Assembly (NCBI GenBank): GCA_051414805.1
Contig: CP166702.1
Location: forward strand, 2,914,001-2,978,000
Reading direction: 5' to 3'
Origin: Xenophilus sp003671765
Lineage (GTDB): Bacteria; Pseudomonadota; Gammaproteobacteria; Burkholderiales; Burkholderiaceae_C
DNA: 64,000 bases
Each line of letters opens with the position of its first letter. Positions within the stretch are counted from its first letter, which is position 1. The position numbers and the translations under genes were made by a program. Positions 40,192 through 49,304 of the stretch are shown piece after piece. The notes under the pieces were generated by a model. The model was not told where the DNA came from, did no database searches, and was given only the letters and a program-made list of their open reading frames with translations.

Positions 40192-41369
40192 CGATGACGA
40201 CGACCCGCGGTGCCCGACGCTGCGGATGGCTCCTGGCCCTGGTGCTGGCCGTGCTGCCGCTGGCCGCCTGCGTGGCGCCGCAGCCGGTGGTGCAGGCGCA
40301 GGTGATGCCGTTCGAGCAGGCAGCGCAGGCCGCGGTCGACGGGCTGCTGCGCCAGGGCGACGAGAGCGCGGGCCTGTTCGGCGCCAAGCCCAAGGTGCTG
40401 GTGCTCGACCCCACCATCGACGGCCTCACCGGCCAGCAGACCGCCGCCACGCAGGTGCTGGACCGCATCGTCGCCCAGCGCGTGCGCGAGCGCGGTTCGG
40501 ACGCGCTGCGCTTCGACGCCCAGGGCGTGGGCAAGGCGACGCACCTGATCGTCGGCACGATGACGCGCGCCGAGAAGGCCTACCAGCTGAACCTGGCGCT
40601 GGTCGACCTGGGCAGCCGCACCGTGGTCGCGCAGTCGTCCGCCCGCGCCTCGGCGGCCGGGGTGGACATGACGCCGCTGGCCATGTTCCGCGACAGCCCG
40701 GTGCTGCCGCGCGACCGCGGCTTCGACGGCTACGTGAAGACGGCCTCGACCCCGCCCAAGCAGCCGGCGGACGCGGCCTACCTCGACCGCCTCGCCAGCG
40801 CGGCCCAGGCGCAGGACGCGATGGCGCTGTACACCGCGGGGCGCTTTCGCGAAGCGCTGGCCGCCTACCGCGCGGCGGCCGTGCGCGGCGGCGACCAGAT
40901 CCGGGTGCTGACAGGCATCTACCTGTCGGCCGTGAAGGCGGGCACGCCGGCCGAGGCCGAGGAGGCCTTCGGCCAGCTCGTGGCGCTGGGCCTGTCGACC
41001 AACAGCGTGAGCGTCAAGTTCCTCTTCGCGCCCGGCAGCACCGAGTTCTGGCCCGACCCGAAGGTCACCGCCGCCTATGCGATGTGGATGCGCCAGATCG
41101 CGGCGCAGCTGGCGCGCTCGTCGCTGTGCGTGCGCGTGCAGGGCCACACCAGCGCCACCGGCACCGAGTCCTTCAACGAGGCGCTGTCGACGCGCCGCGC
41201 GGCCACCATCCGCGGCCGACTGGCGGCGCTGTCGCCGGCGCTCGAGCCCCGGCTGCGCGTGCTCGGCCTGGGTTCGAAGGAGAACATCGTCGGCACCGGC
41301 ACCGACGACGTGGTCGACGCGGCCGACCGCCGGGTCGACTTCCGCGTGGTGGACTGCGGGGCCGGCTGA
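40188..41369 (+). CDS. OmpA family lipoprotein with FlgO/CsgG-like N-terminal region
   Basis: A 393-aa outer-membrane lipoprotein. The lipobox LPLAAC puts the lipidated cysteine at about residue 28. Residues about 50-160 (KVLVLDPTIDGLTGQQTAA, HLIVGTMTRAEKAYQLNLAL) resemble the FlgO/CsgG/TolB-N type fold that assembles envelope complexes. A short tetratricopeptide-like stretch (ALYTAGRFREALAAYRAAA) precedes the C-terminal OmpA peptidoglycan-binding domain, VKFLFAPGSTEFWPD with GHTSATGTESFNEALSTRRA. The ATG overlaps the kinase stop (ATGA), with two further in-frame ATGs nearby. The pairing implies that the kinase signals to or from this envelope protein. Confidence 0.87.
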   Translation: MTMTTTRGARRCGWLLALVLAVLPLAACVAPQPVVQAQVMPFEQAAQAAVDGLLRQGDESAGLFGAKPKVLVLDPTIDGLTGQQTAATQVLDRIVAQRVRERGSDALRFDAQGVGKATHLIVGTMTRAEKAYQLNLALVDLGSRTVVAQSSARASAAGVDMTPLAMFRDSPVLPRDRGFDGYVKTASTPPKQPADAAYLDRLASAAQAQDAMALYTAGRFREALAAYRAAAVRGGDQIRVLTGIYLSAVKAGTPAEAEEAFGQLVALGLSTNSVSVKFLFAPGSTEFWPDPKVTAAYAMWMRQIAAQLARSSLCVRVQGHTSATGTESFNEALSTRRAATIRGRLAALSPALEPRLRVLGLGSKENIVGTGTDDVVDAADRRVDFRVVDCGAG

Positions 41370-41381
41370 GCGGCGCGGATT

Positions 41382-41443
41382 CCAAAAGAAAAGTGGCTGC
41401 GGCGCCCGTGGGGCGGGCGCGAGCAGCTATCGTTTTGGTAGCA
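41382..41443 (+). repeat. Dispersed palindromic element, copy C
   Basis: Leader CAAAAGAAAAG, hairpin GGCGCCCGTGGGGCGGGCGC, then AGCAGCTAT and a terminal GCTATCGTTTTGGTAGC hairpin. It separates the convergent OmpA-type and CPA1 antiporter genes and could form a hairpin in either transcript. Confidence 0.85.
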
Positions 41444-41462
41444 GGCCGACGTCGGCGACCGC

Positions 41463-43004
41463 TCAGGCCTCGTCCATCTCGAAGCGCTCGGGCGGCGACA
41501 TCGCCAGGTCGGCCCAGTCCAGCTCGTGCTCGAGCGTGTGGAACACGTCGTCGTCGATCGCGCCGGCGGCCCGCAGCTCGGCCAGCCGGGCGCGCTTGCC
41601 GATCAGGACCTCGCGCTTGAGCGCGTCGATGGGCTGCGTGCTGCGCGGGCGGTGGCCCTGCAGCGCGGCAGCCCGTTCGGCGGCGTAGAGCTCGCGCAGG
41701 CGCACGGCCGGCTCGTCGCTGCGCTCGGCGATGCGGACCAGCCCGGCATCGATGAGCTCGGCGCGGGCATGGGCGACCTCGCGCGACAGCGAGTCGTCGG
41801 GCGGAAAGCGCAGCACGCGGATCAGCGGGCCGAGCGTCAGGCCCTGCAGGACGAGCGTGCCCAGCACCACGGCCAGCGCGCTCAGCACGATCAGGTCGCG
41901 CTGCGGGAAACCCTCCGGCAGCGCCAGCGCGGTGGCGAGGGTGACCAGCCCGCGCATGCCGCACCAGCTCGCGAGCACGCCCTGCGCCACCGAGGGCACG
42001 CGCTTGCCACGCCGCCTGTACAGCCAGCGCAGCACGACGTTGTGCAGCATCACCCACACGATGCGCGTGACGATCACCGCGACCAGCACCGCGCCGGCGA
42101 AGCGCAGCGCCTCGCCCAGCGCCTCGGGCGCCAGGCGCTGCACCACGGCGCGCGCCTGCAAGCCCAGCAGCAGGAAGGCCAGCACGTTGAGCAGGAAGAC
42201 CGCCGTGTTCCACACCGAGTAGACATGGATGCGGTCGCGCGCGGGCGTGTGCGCCGGGGCGTAGCGCGCGACGACCATGCCGCAGGCGACCATCGCCAGC
42301 ACGGCCGAGAGCTCCAGTCGCTCGGCCACGATCCAGGTGCCGAATGCCAGCACGAAGCTCGCCACGGCACCGCTCAGCCGGCCGTAGAGCAGGGGCATGA
42401 CCCAGGTGGCGAGCCGGCCCATGAGGCAGCCGACCAGCAGCCCGCCGGGCGCGGCCACCGCCAGCCGCGGCGCAAGCGAGCCCAGCGAGGCAGGGTGCAG
42501 CATCACGCCCACCGCAGCGCTGAAGATCAGCAGCGCTACCGCGTCGTTGAGCAGGCTCTCGCCCTTGAGCACGGTCACGGTGCTGCGCGGCAGCTGCGAG
42601 AAGCGCCCCAGCACCGCGGTGGCCGCCGCCGCATCGGGCGGCGCCACGATGGCACCCAGCGCGATGGCGGCGGCCAGTGGCATGCCGGCCAGCGCCACGC
42701 CCACCCCGGCCACCACCGCGGTCGTCACGACGACGGCGATCGCGGCCAGCGACAGCAGCGGCAGCCAGTAGCGCCGCACGTCGCGTGGCGGGAAGTCGAA
42801 GGCCGCGTCGAACACCGCCGGGGCGATGAACAGCGCCAGGGCCAGCGACGGGTCGATGCCGATGGCCGGCGCGCCGGGCAGGGCGGCGACGGCGACCCCG
42901 GCCAGCGCGAGCACGGTGGGGTAGGGAATGGACAGTCGGCGCGTGAGGTGCAGCAGCACGATCGCCACCGTGATCAGGATCAGCGCACTTTCGAAAAGAA
43001 CCAT
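41463..43004 (-). CDS. Na+/H+ antiporter, CPA1 (NhaP) family
   Basis: A 513-aa antiporter of the NhaP/YjcE type, exchanging Na+ (or K+) for H+. Twelve membrane helices cover residues 1-400; key segments are APAVFDAAFDFPPRDVR, APPDAAAATAVLG and the CPA1 hallmark KGESLLNDAVALLIF with its N-D pair. Residues about 410-513 form a soluble helical tail (FPPDDSLSREVAHARAEL; LDWADLAMSPPERFEMDEA). A GGAGGGCGAGG region precedes the ATG. It faces the OmpA-type gene across repeat copy C and is otherwise a single gene. Confidence 0.92.
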   Translation of the reverse strand: MVLFESALILITVAIVLLHLTRRLSIPYPTVLALAGVAVAALPGAPAIGIDPSLALALFIAPAVFDAAFDFPPRDVRRYWLPLLSLAAIAVVVTTAVVAGVGVALAGMPLAAAIALGAIVAPPDAAAATAVLGRFSQLPRSTVTVLKGESLLNDAVALLIFSAAVGVMLHPASLGSLAPRLAVAAPGGLLVGCLMGRLATWVMPLLYGRLSGAVASFVLAFGTWIVAERLELSAVLAMVACGMVVARYAPAHTPARDRIHVYSVWNTAVFLLNVLAFLLLGLQARAVVQRLAPEALGEALRFAGAVLVAVIVTRIVWVMLHNVVLRWLYRRRGKRVPSVAQGVLASWCGMRGLVTLATALALPEGFPQRDLIVLSALAVVLGTLVLQGLTLGPLIRVLRFPPDDSLSREVAHARAELIDAGLVRIAERSDEPAVRLRELYAAERAAALQGHRPRSTQPIDALKREVLIGKRARLAELRAAGAIDDDVFHTLEHELDWADLAMSPPERFEMDEA

Positions 43005-43133
43005 GACGCCTCGCCCTCCTCGGCGGCGACGGGTGGAAATGGCCCGGTTCTACCCGATGGCAGGCCACCTGCTGCAGCGGGCATCCGAATCGATGCCCGC
43101 GCCGACGGCCTCGAGCGCGCACTGAACGTGTTC

Positions 43134-43152
43134 ACAAATGATGGATATTTGT
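43134..43152. promoter_or_regulatory. ACAAAT...ATTTGT inverted repeat in an AT-rich spacer
   Basis: ACAAAT (43134-43139) and ATTTGT (43147-43152) form a 19-bp operator-like palindrome within an unusually AT-rich patch between the CPA1 gene and a small hypothetical gene. It could control either. Confidence 0.4.
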
Positions 43153-43273
43153 CACAGACTATTAATTCTTAAGGCCTCATGACGCGCCCGGCTCCTCCGT
43201 CGGGGGGAGGCCGCATCACAATCCATCCATCGAAAAAGCAAGGCCCGTGGCGCCCGTCACGGACGCAAAGGGA

Positions 43274-43702
43274 ATGGATCAAGCATCGTCGGGACCGTCG
43301 GACAGCAGCGCCGCCGCCGTGGAAGCGGCGGGGCAGCTTGCTGCCTCCAGCCTCCAGTTGCTGGCGATGCTCGACGTGGTCCACGACTGGGACCGGGGCG
43401 ACGCCATCAGCGTCGGCGACTCGGCGCAGCAGACCGAGTCCCTCACGCGCTCCATCGGCACCAAGCTGGTCGCCGGCCAGGGCGAACTCGACCGCGCGCT
43501 GAAGACGCTCGAAGCGGTCGTGGTCCGCGCCGAGCGGCTGGCGCGGGTGGCGCCGGCCCAGGCGCGCGACGACGCCTCGGGGGGCGCAATGGCGAGCGCG
43601 CTGCGGCGCCTGGCCGCCGCCAGCGACGAGCTGCGGGGGCACCTGGAAGCGGCCGAACTCGAGTTGCCGGCCGACGGCGACCCCGGAGCGGGCAGCGCCT
43701 GA
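43274..43702 (+). CDS. Hypothetical helical protein
   Basis: A 142-aa Ala-rich protein, almost entirely helical by composition, with LAASSLQLLAMLDVVHDW and LKTLEAVVVRAERLARVAPA. No membrane segment or signal. An AAAGGGA site sits just before the ATG at 43274; a start nine codons earlier is possible. I recognise no family. Third-position GC bias matches real genes of the window, which is the main support. Confidence 0.55.
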   Translation: MDQASSGPSDSSAAAVEAAGQLAASSLQLLAMLDVVHDWDRGDAISVGDSAQQTESLTRSIGTKLVAGQGELDRALKTLEAVVVRAERLARVAPAQARDDASGGAMASALRRLAAASDELRGHLEAAELELPADGDPGAGSA

Positions 43703-43857
43703 CGGCCAGCCGACCCACCGCCGACGGGGGCATCGCGCAGGCCCCGCGCGCGCTGCGCCGCGGCTGACGACAATCGTCCGATGCCCCTGCTTCCGCGTCT
43801 TTCCGTCGGCATCGCCGTGTCCAGTCCCGCGCCGGCGCGCCGCACGGGGCGGGGCGC

Positions 43858-45297
43858 ATGAGCAGCGTGCTCTCCACGCCCTCGGCGACCGCGGCGTCCG
43901 ACCTCGTGGTGCACGACGGCCTGCCGCCGCCCCAGCGCCGGCGCGCCATGCTCGTCATCATCCTCGGCATCGCCGTGGCGGTGCTCGACGGCACGATCAT
44001 GAACCTCGCCTTGCCGGGCATCGCACGCGAGCTCGACGCCACCGCATCACAGGCCATCTGGGTCATCAACGCCTACCAGATCGCCACGCTGGTGATGCTG
44101 CTGCCGCTGGCCACGCTGGGCGACCTGGTCGGCTACCGGCGCGTGTACCTGGTGGGCATGGCGCTCTTCGCGGTGGCGTCGCTGGGCGCCATGCTGGCGC
44201 CCACGCTCGGCGCGCTGATCGCGGCGCGCGCGGTGCAGGGCCTGGGCGCGGCGGGCATCATGGCCGTCAATGCGGCGCTGGTGCGGCTGATCTTCCCGCG
44301 CGCGCAGCTCGGGCGCGGCATGGCGACCAACTCGATGGTGGTGGCCACGGCCTCGGTGGCGGGGCCATCGGTGGCGGCGGCGATCCTGTCGGTGGCTTCG
44401 TGGCCGTGGCTCTTCGCGCTCAACCTGCCGCTGGGCGCGGTGGTGCTGGCGCTGGGCTGGTATGCGCTGCCGCGCAACGCCTCGGGCCCGACGGCCGGCG
44501 CGCGCATCTCGCCGCTGGACGTGCTGCTCAACATCCTGATGTTCGCACTCGTGTTCGTCGGCGCCGACCGGCTGGGCGTGCGCGAGGGCGGCACCGGCGC
44601 GGTGTCGCTGGACGCCTTCGCGATGCTGGGCGCGGGCGTGCTGATCGGCGTGCTGTACGTGCGCCGCCAGCGCACGCGGGTGGCGCCGCTGTTCCCGGTC
44701 GACCTGCTGCGCATCCCGGTGTTCGCGCTGTCGATGGGCACCTCGGTGACGGCCTTCTGCGCGCAGATGCTGGCGTACATCGCGCTGCCCTTCCTGCTGC
44801 TCGACACCTACGGCCGCAGCCACCTGCAGGCGGGCCTGCTCATCACCGCCTGGCCGCTGGCCATCGTGGCGATGGGGCCGATCGTGGGGCGGCTGATCGG
44901 GCGCGTGCCGGACGGGCTGCTCGGCGGCATCGGCCTGGGCCTGCTGGCGACCGGGCTGGCGCTGCTGGCCGCGCTGCCCGCGCAGCCCTCGAACGCCGAC
45001 ATCGCCTGGCGCATGGCGGTGTGCGGGCTGGGCTTCGGGCTGTTCCAGTCGCCCAACAACCACACCATCGTGACCTCGCCGCCGCCGCACCGCAGCGGCG
45101 CCGCCAGCGGCATGCTGGGCACCGCGCGCCTCACGGGGCAGACGCTGGCAGCCGTCCTGCTGGCCGGGATCTTCAGCGTGTGGAGCCCGCACGACGGGCG
45201 CGGGCCGGTCATCGCGTTGACGCTGGCGGCGGTGTGCGCGGCTGTGGCCGGTGTGTGCAGCACGCTGCGCGTGCGCGCGGCCGGCGCGGCGCACTGA
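43858..45297 (+). CDS. MFS transporter, DHA2 family (14-helix drug efflux)
   Basis: A 479-aa transporter. After a 30-residue tail it has VLDGTIMNLALPGIARELDATASQ (motif D1, followed by AIWVINAYQIATLVMLLPLA) and GDLVGYRRVYLVGMALF (motif A), and ARAVQGLGAAGIMAVNAALVR. The extended helix count fits the DHA2 group, which exports drugs, dyes or bile salts by H+ exchange. No adjacent MFP or TolC gene is present, so it acts alone in the inner membrane. It ends at repeat copy D. Confidence 0.93.
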   Translation: MSSVLSTPSATAASDLVVHDGLPPPQRRRAMLVIILGIAVAVLDGTIMNLALPGIARELDATASQAIWVINAYQIATLVMLLPLATLGDLVGYRRVYLVGMALFAVASLGAMLAPTLGALIAARAVQGLGAAGIMAVNAALVRLIFPRAQLGRGMATNSMVVATASVAGPSVAAAILSVASWPWLFALNLPLGAVVLALGWYALPRNASGPTAGARISPLDVLLNILMFALVFVGADRLGVREGGTGAVSLDAFAMLGAGVLIGVLYVRRQRTRVAPLFPVDLLRIPVFALSMGTSVTAFCAQMLAYIALPFLLLDTYGRSHLQAGLLITAWPLAIVAMGPIVGRLIGRVPDGLLGGIGLGLLATGLALLAALPAQPSNADIAWRMAVCGLGFGLFQSPNNHTIVTSPPPHRSGAASGMLGTARLTGQTLAAVLLAGIFSVWSPHDGRGPVIALTLAAVCAAVAGVCSTLRVRAAGAAH

Positions 45298-45308
45298 GCA
45301 CGCGGCGT

Positions 45309-45370
45309 TCAAAGAAAAGATGAGGGGAGTGCCCGCGGGACGGGCGCGGCGCGCTATGAATTCAATAGCG
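45309..45370 (+). repeat. Dispersed palindromic element, copy D
   Basis: Leader TCAAAGAAAAG, hairpin GCCCGCGGGACGGGC, and terminal GCTATGAATTCAATAGC pair. It lies between the convergent MFS and small-protein genes. Confidence 0.85.
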
Positions 45371-45384
45371 GCGGGCGGGCCGCA

Positions 45385-45585
45385 TCAATCGGCCAGTCGA
45401 CGCACGACGTCGACACCCATCGCCAACGCGTTCGAGTAGGTGGGTTGCGCGCGGGCCGCGGATTCGATCCGCCGGTAGATCATCACCTCGCCCTCGTCGG
45501 GCTCCGAAGCCTCCAGCACCACCCAGTAGAACTGGCCTTCGCCGCGTTCCTCCACGGTGAGCGCCATGTCTCTCAAACTCAGCAC
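45385..45585 (-). CDS. Small conserved-looking protein, 66 aa
   Basis: A 66-aa soluble protein, MLSLRDMALTVEERGEGQFY at the start, with WVVLEASEPDEGEVMIYRRI and a C-terminal ALAMGVDVVRRLAD. The GTG at 45585 follows AGGAG six bases upstream, far better than the in-frame ATG at 45567, which has none. Composition and codon use are native. I know no family name. It is monocistronic, facing the MFS gene. Confidence 0.7.
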   Translation of the reverse strand: MLSLRDMALTVEERGEGQFYWVVLEASEPDEGEVMIYRRIESAARAQPTYSNALAMGVDVVRRLAD

Positions 45586-45698
45586 ATTCTTCTCCTCCAG
45601 ACCGTGGGTCGAGGATAACGAACGAGCGCCGCGAATGTGAGCAACAGGGCCGGGGGTTAGGCAACAAACTGTTCCAGACCGTGCCCCGGGGCCGCGCG

Positions 45699-46964
45699 TC
45701 AGACCGGCCGCCCGAGGGCAGCGCCCCGCAGCTCGTTGCCACCCGCGCGCACCACCCGGTTGAACAGCGGCGTCGCCATCAGCGTGGTGACGATGGCCAT
45801 GAGCACCAGGATCGCGAACAGGCCCGGCTCGATCACGCCGGCCTGCAGGCCGATGTTGATGATGATCAGCTCCATCAGGCCGCGGGCGTTCATCAGCGCG
45901 CCGATCGCCATCGCGTCGCGGTTGTTCTCGCCCGTGAGTCGCGCCGCGGCCCAGCACGCGATGCCCTTGCCGGCGAAGGACGCCGCCAGGATGGCCAGCG
46001 CTGCCAGCAGCAGGGCAGGCTGCATGACCATGTTGAGCTGCGTGTTCAGGCCCGAGTAGGTGAAGAACATGGGCAGCAGGAAGACGACTACGAAGGGCTG
46101 CAGCTGCGCGCGCAGCCTGGCGGTGAACTCGCCACGCGGCAGGCAGGCGCCGAGGATGAAGCCGCCGAACACGGCATGGATGCCGATCGCGTCCATGGCC
46201 CAGGCGCTCAGGCAGAAGAGGGCGAGCACGATGGCCAGCAGCGTCGGGCTCAGCGGCTCGCCCGGTTTCGCGTGGTCCGCCAGGCGCGCCAGCAGGCGCC
46301 GGCCCACGAGCAGCATGAACAGCGCATAGCCGATGCCGCCGCCGACGGCGAGCCACGCGCCCGTCCAGCTGCCGCCGAAGCTGGCCAGCACCACGGCCAG
46401 GATGCACCAGGCGGCCGCGTCGTCCACCGCGCCCGCCGTGAGCGCCAGGGTGCCCAGCGAGGTGCCGGCGATGCCGCGCTCGTGGATGATGCGCGCCAGC
46501 ATCGGGAAGGCGGTGATGGCGATGGCCGCGCCGAGGAAGAGCGAGGCCTCGAGTTCCTTGGCCTTGGCCGAGAAGAGGCCCGGCACCTCGTGCAGCCAGG
46601 GCACGAGCAGGAAGGCCAGCGCAAAGGGCACCGCGATGCCCGCCACCGACACCGACACGGCGCTGCGGGCACGGCTCCTGAAGTGATCGGCATTGAACTC
46701 GGTGCCGACCAGGAACATGTACATGCCCACGCCCAGCTGGCCGCAGACGTACAGCATGCCCAGCGTGGGCTTGGGGAAGAGCGCCTGCTGCAGCTCGGGC
46801 AGGAACAGCCCGAAGAGCGAGGGGCCGAGCGCCACGCCCGCGATCATCTCGCCCACCACCTGGGGCTGGCCGACGCGCTGCGCCAGCTTGCCGACCAGAC
46901 GGCACACCAGCAGAATCACGGCCGCCTGGAGGAAGAAATAGACCGAGAGCTGGCTGATGGGCAT
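45699..46964 (-). CDS. Cation:proton antiporter, CPA2 (KefB-type membrane domain)
   Basis: A 421-aa monovalent cation:H+ antiporter. Thirteen helices include QPQVVGEMIAGVALGPSLFG (helix 2), the ion-binding TAGAVDDAAAWCILAVVL with its D-D pair, and AIGALMNARGLMELIIINIG. It ends after the membrane domain without a RCK/TrkA-N domain, so it is the short type rather than a full KefB/KefC. No strong ribosome site is visible before the ATG. Transport of Na+ or K+ is likely; regulation by glutathione adducts is not, given the missing domain. Confidence 0.92.
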   Translation of the reverse strand: MPISQLSVYFFLQAAVILLVCRLVGKLAQRVGQPQVVGEMIAGVALGPSLFGLFLPELQQALFPKPTLGMLYVCGQLGVGMYMFLVGTEFNADHFRSRARSAVSVSVAGIAVPFALAFLLVPWLHEVPGLFSAKAKELEASLFLGAAIAITAFPMLARIIHERGIAGTSLGTLALTAGAVDDAAAWCILAVVLASFGGSWTGAWLAVGGGIGYALFMLLVGRRLLARLADHAKPGEPLSPTLLAIVLALFCLSAWAMDAIGIHAVFGGFILGACLPRGEFTARLRAQLQPFVVVFLLPMFFTYSGLNTQLNMVMQPALLLAALAILAASFAGKGIACWAAARLTGENNRDAMAIGALMNARGLMELIIINIGLQAGVIEPGLFAILVLMAIVTTLMATPLFNRVVRAGGNELRGAALGRPV

Positions 46965-47055
46965 GGTGAAGTTCGACGAACGAGGAGGCGGCGATTATGC
47001 GGACCGGCGGTGCCGGGCCTGCAACGCGGCGTGACACGGGCGTCGCGGCGCGCGT

Positions 47056-47703
47056 TCAGGCGGCGGGCGGAAAGTCGACGCCGCGCTGCGGCGCCTGCCA
47101 GCGCGGGTACTTGTGCATCACGCGCGGCCACAGCGGCCCTTGCAGCCAGCCGTCGAGCCAGGCCTGCAGCCGTGGCCAGGGCCGGGCGGCGAACCATGCC
47201 GCATCGACCTGCGCGAACTGGCGCACGAAGGGCATCCACGCGGCATCGGCGAGGCGCGGCTGGTCGTCGCACAGGAAGGCGCGGGTGCGCAGGCGCGCCT
47301 CGAGTTCATCGAGGATCGTGGCCGCTTCGGCCTGCGCGGCGCCGGCCGGTCGGTCGGCGTGACGCTCGGGGTACTTGTACGCGTCCAGCGCTCGCTTGAA
47401 GGGCCCGTCGCACTGCGCCATGAGCGCCTGCGTCGCGTCCGCGTCGCCATTCAGCCAGGTTTCGGGGTCGTGCCGCGCGAGTGCCCAGCGCATGACGTCC
47501 AGGCTCTGGTCGATCACGTCACCGCCGGGCAGCACCAGCACCGGCACGGTGGCCTTGGGCGATGCGGCCAGCAATTCGGGCGGCTTGTCGCGCAGCACCA
47601 CCTCGCGCAGCTCGCAGTGCTGCCCACTCACGGCGAGCGCCAGCCGCGCCCGCATCGCATAGGGGCAGCGCCGGAAGGAATACAGCACCGGCAGGGCGCT
47701 CAC
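47056..47703 (-). CDS. Glutathione S-transferase (GrxB/omega-like, CPYA motif)
   Basis: A 215-aa GST. The N-terminal thioredoxin-like domain has the active motif SFRRCPYAMRARLAL (residues about 8-22) with a catalytic cysteine rather than serine or tyrosine, like omega or Grx2-type GSTs, and PKATVPVLVLPGGDVIDQSL for glutathione binding. The C-terminal helical domain carries ADAAWMPFVRQFAQVD. The GTG start overlaps the MATE stop (GTGA). Cysteine-type GSTs act as thiol transferases; substrate unknown. Confidence 0.88.
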   Translation of the reverse strand: MSALPVLYSFRRCPYAMRARLALAVSGQHCELREVVLRDKPPELLAASPKATVPVLVLPGGDVIDQSLDVMRWALARHDPETWLNGDADATQALMAQCDGPFKRALDAYKYPERHADRPAGAAQAEAATILDELEARLRTRAFLCDDQPRLADAAWMPFVRQFAQVDAAWFAARPWPRLQAWLDGWLQGPLWPRVMHKYPRWQAPQRGVDFPPAA

Positions 47704-49190
47704 ACCAGTCGCCGGATCGCCTTCTTGCGCCACACGAAGCGGTAGTACGCTGCCTGCAGCAGCAGCATGCTGCCGAAGGACGCGGGGTACGCGATCCACA
47801 CGCCCGACAGGCCGATGCGCTGGCTCATGAACCAGCCCACCGGCACCGACACGCACAGCACGCAGAAGATCGAGATGGCGGTGGGCACCAGCACCGTGCC
47901 GCTGGCCCGCATGATCCCCGACAGCGCCGAGGCCATGCCGAAGACCACCAGGCTCCACAGCATGATGTGCAGCAGCTGCTGCGCCACCTCGATGACCGCC
48001 GGGTCGGTGATGAACCAGCCCATCAGCGGCCGCGAGAACAGGTAGCCGAGCAGCACCAGCGAGCCGGTGAGCACCAGGTTCATCATCAGTGCCGTGCGCG
48101 TGATGGCGCCCAGCCGGTCGACTCGGCCCGCGCCGATGGCCTGTGCGCCGAGGATCGAGGCCGTGATCGCGATCGAGATCGCCGGGAACTGCACGTAGGC
48201 GACCACCTGGTTGACCGCGCCGTACGCCGCCGTGGCATGCGAGCCGAAGCCGTTGACCAGGCCCAGCAGCACCAGCTCGGCAAGCGCCACCACGATCATC
48301 TGCACGCCGGTGGGCACGCCCACCTTGAGGATGGCCTTGAGCAGATGCGGCCGCACGCGCAGGTGCCGCACGAAGTCGGCGTCCGGCGCCAGCGGGCTCT
48401 TCTTGCGCCGCAGGTACCAGCCCAGCCACAGCGTGGCGACCACGAAGGCGACCACGGTCGCGCAGGCGCCGCTGGCCACGCCCATCTGCGGCAGCCCGCC
48501 CCAGCCGCGGATGAGCGCGGGCGTGAGCACCAGGCCCACGGCGGTGGAAATGAGCAGCGTGAACAGCGGCGTGACCGTGTCGCCCACGCCGCGCAGCATG
48601 GCCGTGGAGAGCAGGAACACGAACAGGCCCGGCATCGCGATCAGGATGATGCGCGCGTAGCGCGTGGCGTCGGGCAGGATGTCGGCCGGCGTGCCCAGCG
48701 CGTGCAGCATGGGCTGCGTGAAGGTGCCGCCGAAGAGCGCCACCAGCAGGCCGAACAGCACCACCACCGTGAGCGCGGTGCCGGCCACGGCGCGCGCCTT
48801 CTCGCGGTCCTGCGCGCCCCAGGCCTGGCCGATGAGCACCGAGGCGCCGCCGCCCAGGCCGATGGTGAAGGCGATGAAGAAGAACATCACCGGGAAGAAG
48901 CCCGACACCGCCGCCAGCGCCTGCACGCCGATCATCTGGCCGATGTAGACGTTGTTGAGCGTGCCCGACAGCGACTGCAGGATGTTCGACAGCAGCATCG
49001 GCGCCAGGAAGAACAGGAAGGTCTGCCACAGCGGCTTGTTGCCGGCGATGGCGACCGGCCGCCCGCGCGTGGAAACGGGGGCGGTCGCAGGCGGCGGCAC
49101 CGGGTCGGCAACGGCGGCGGGCGGCGCCACGGTCTCGCCCGCCACGCGTGCGGCTTCGGGTTGCGGGACCAGCGGTTGCGCGGCGCTCAT
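47700..49190 (-). CDS. MATE family efflux transporter
   Basis: A 496-aa multidrug/toxin extrusion transporter, with a 45-residue cytoplasmic N-terminus rich in Pro/Ala (LVPQPEAARVAGETVAPP) that is unusual for the family. Twelve helices follow: FLFFLAPMLLSNILQSLSG, a VYIGQMIGVQALAAVSGFF segment, and in the second half VNGFGSHATAAYGAVNQV and QAIGAGRVDRLGAI repeat the pseudo-twofold pattern. Exports cationic compounds by H+ or Na+ exchange. The gene is coupled to a GST gene, a pairing consistent with detoxification. Confidence 0.93.
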   Translation of the reverse strand: MSAAQPLVPQPEAARVAGETVAPPAAVADPVPPPATAPVSTRGRPVAIAGNKPLWQTFLFFLAPMLLSNILQSLSGTLNNVYIGQMIGVQALAAVSGFFPVMFFFIAFTIGLGGGASVLIGQAWGAQDREKARAVAGTALTVVVLFGLLVALFGGTFTQPMLHALGTPADILPDATRYARIILIAMPGLFVFLLSTAMLRGVGDTVTPLFTLLISTAVGLVLTPALIRGWGGLPQMGVASGACATVVAFVVATLWLGWYLRRKKSPLAPDADFVRHLRVRPHLLKAILKVGVPTGVQMIVVALAELVLLGLVNGFGSHATAAYGAVNQVVAYVQFPAISIAITASILGAQAIGAGRVDRLGAITRTALMMNLVLTGSLVLLGYLFSRPLMGWFITDPAVIEVAQQLLHIMLWSLVVFGMASALSGIMRASGTVLVPTAISIFCVLCVSVPVGWFMSQRIGLSGVWIAYPASFGSMLLLQAAYYRFVWRKKAIRRLV

Positions 49191-49304
49191 GCGGGCACCG
49201 CCGGCGCGGTGGCGGCGCGTGCGCGTTGCACGGCAGGCAGGGGTCTGCCGGCCCGCCAGGGGCCGCGGATCGGATGAAAGATGCTCATCGGAAAATTGGA
49301 AGAT

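Noticed and set aside
37925..41369. Type VI secretion locus
   Set aside because: Only the kinase and OmpA protein recall T6SS; no TssB, TssC, Hcp, VgrG or ClpV gene is in the window.
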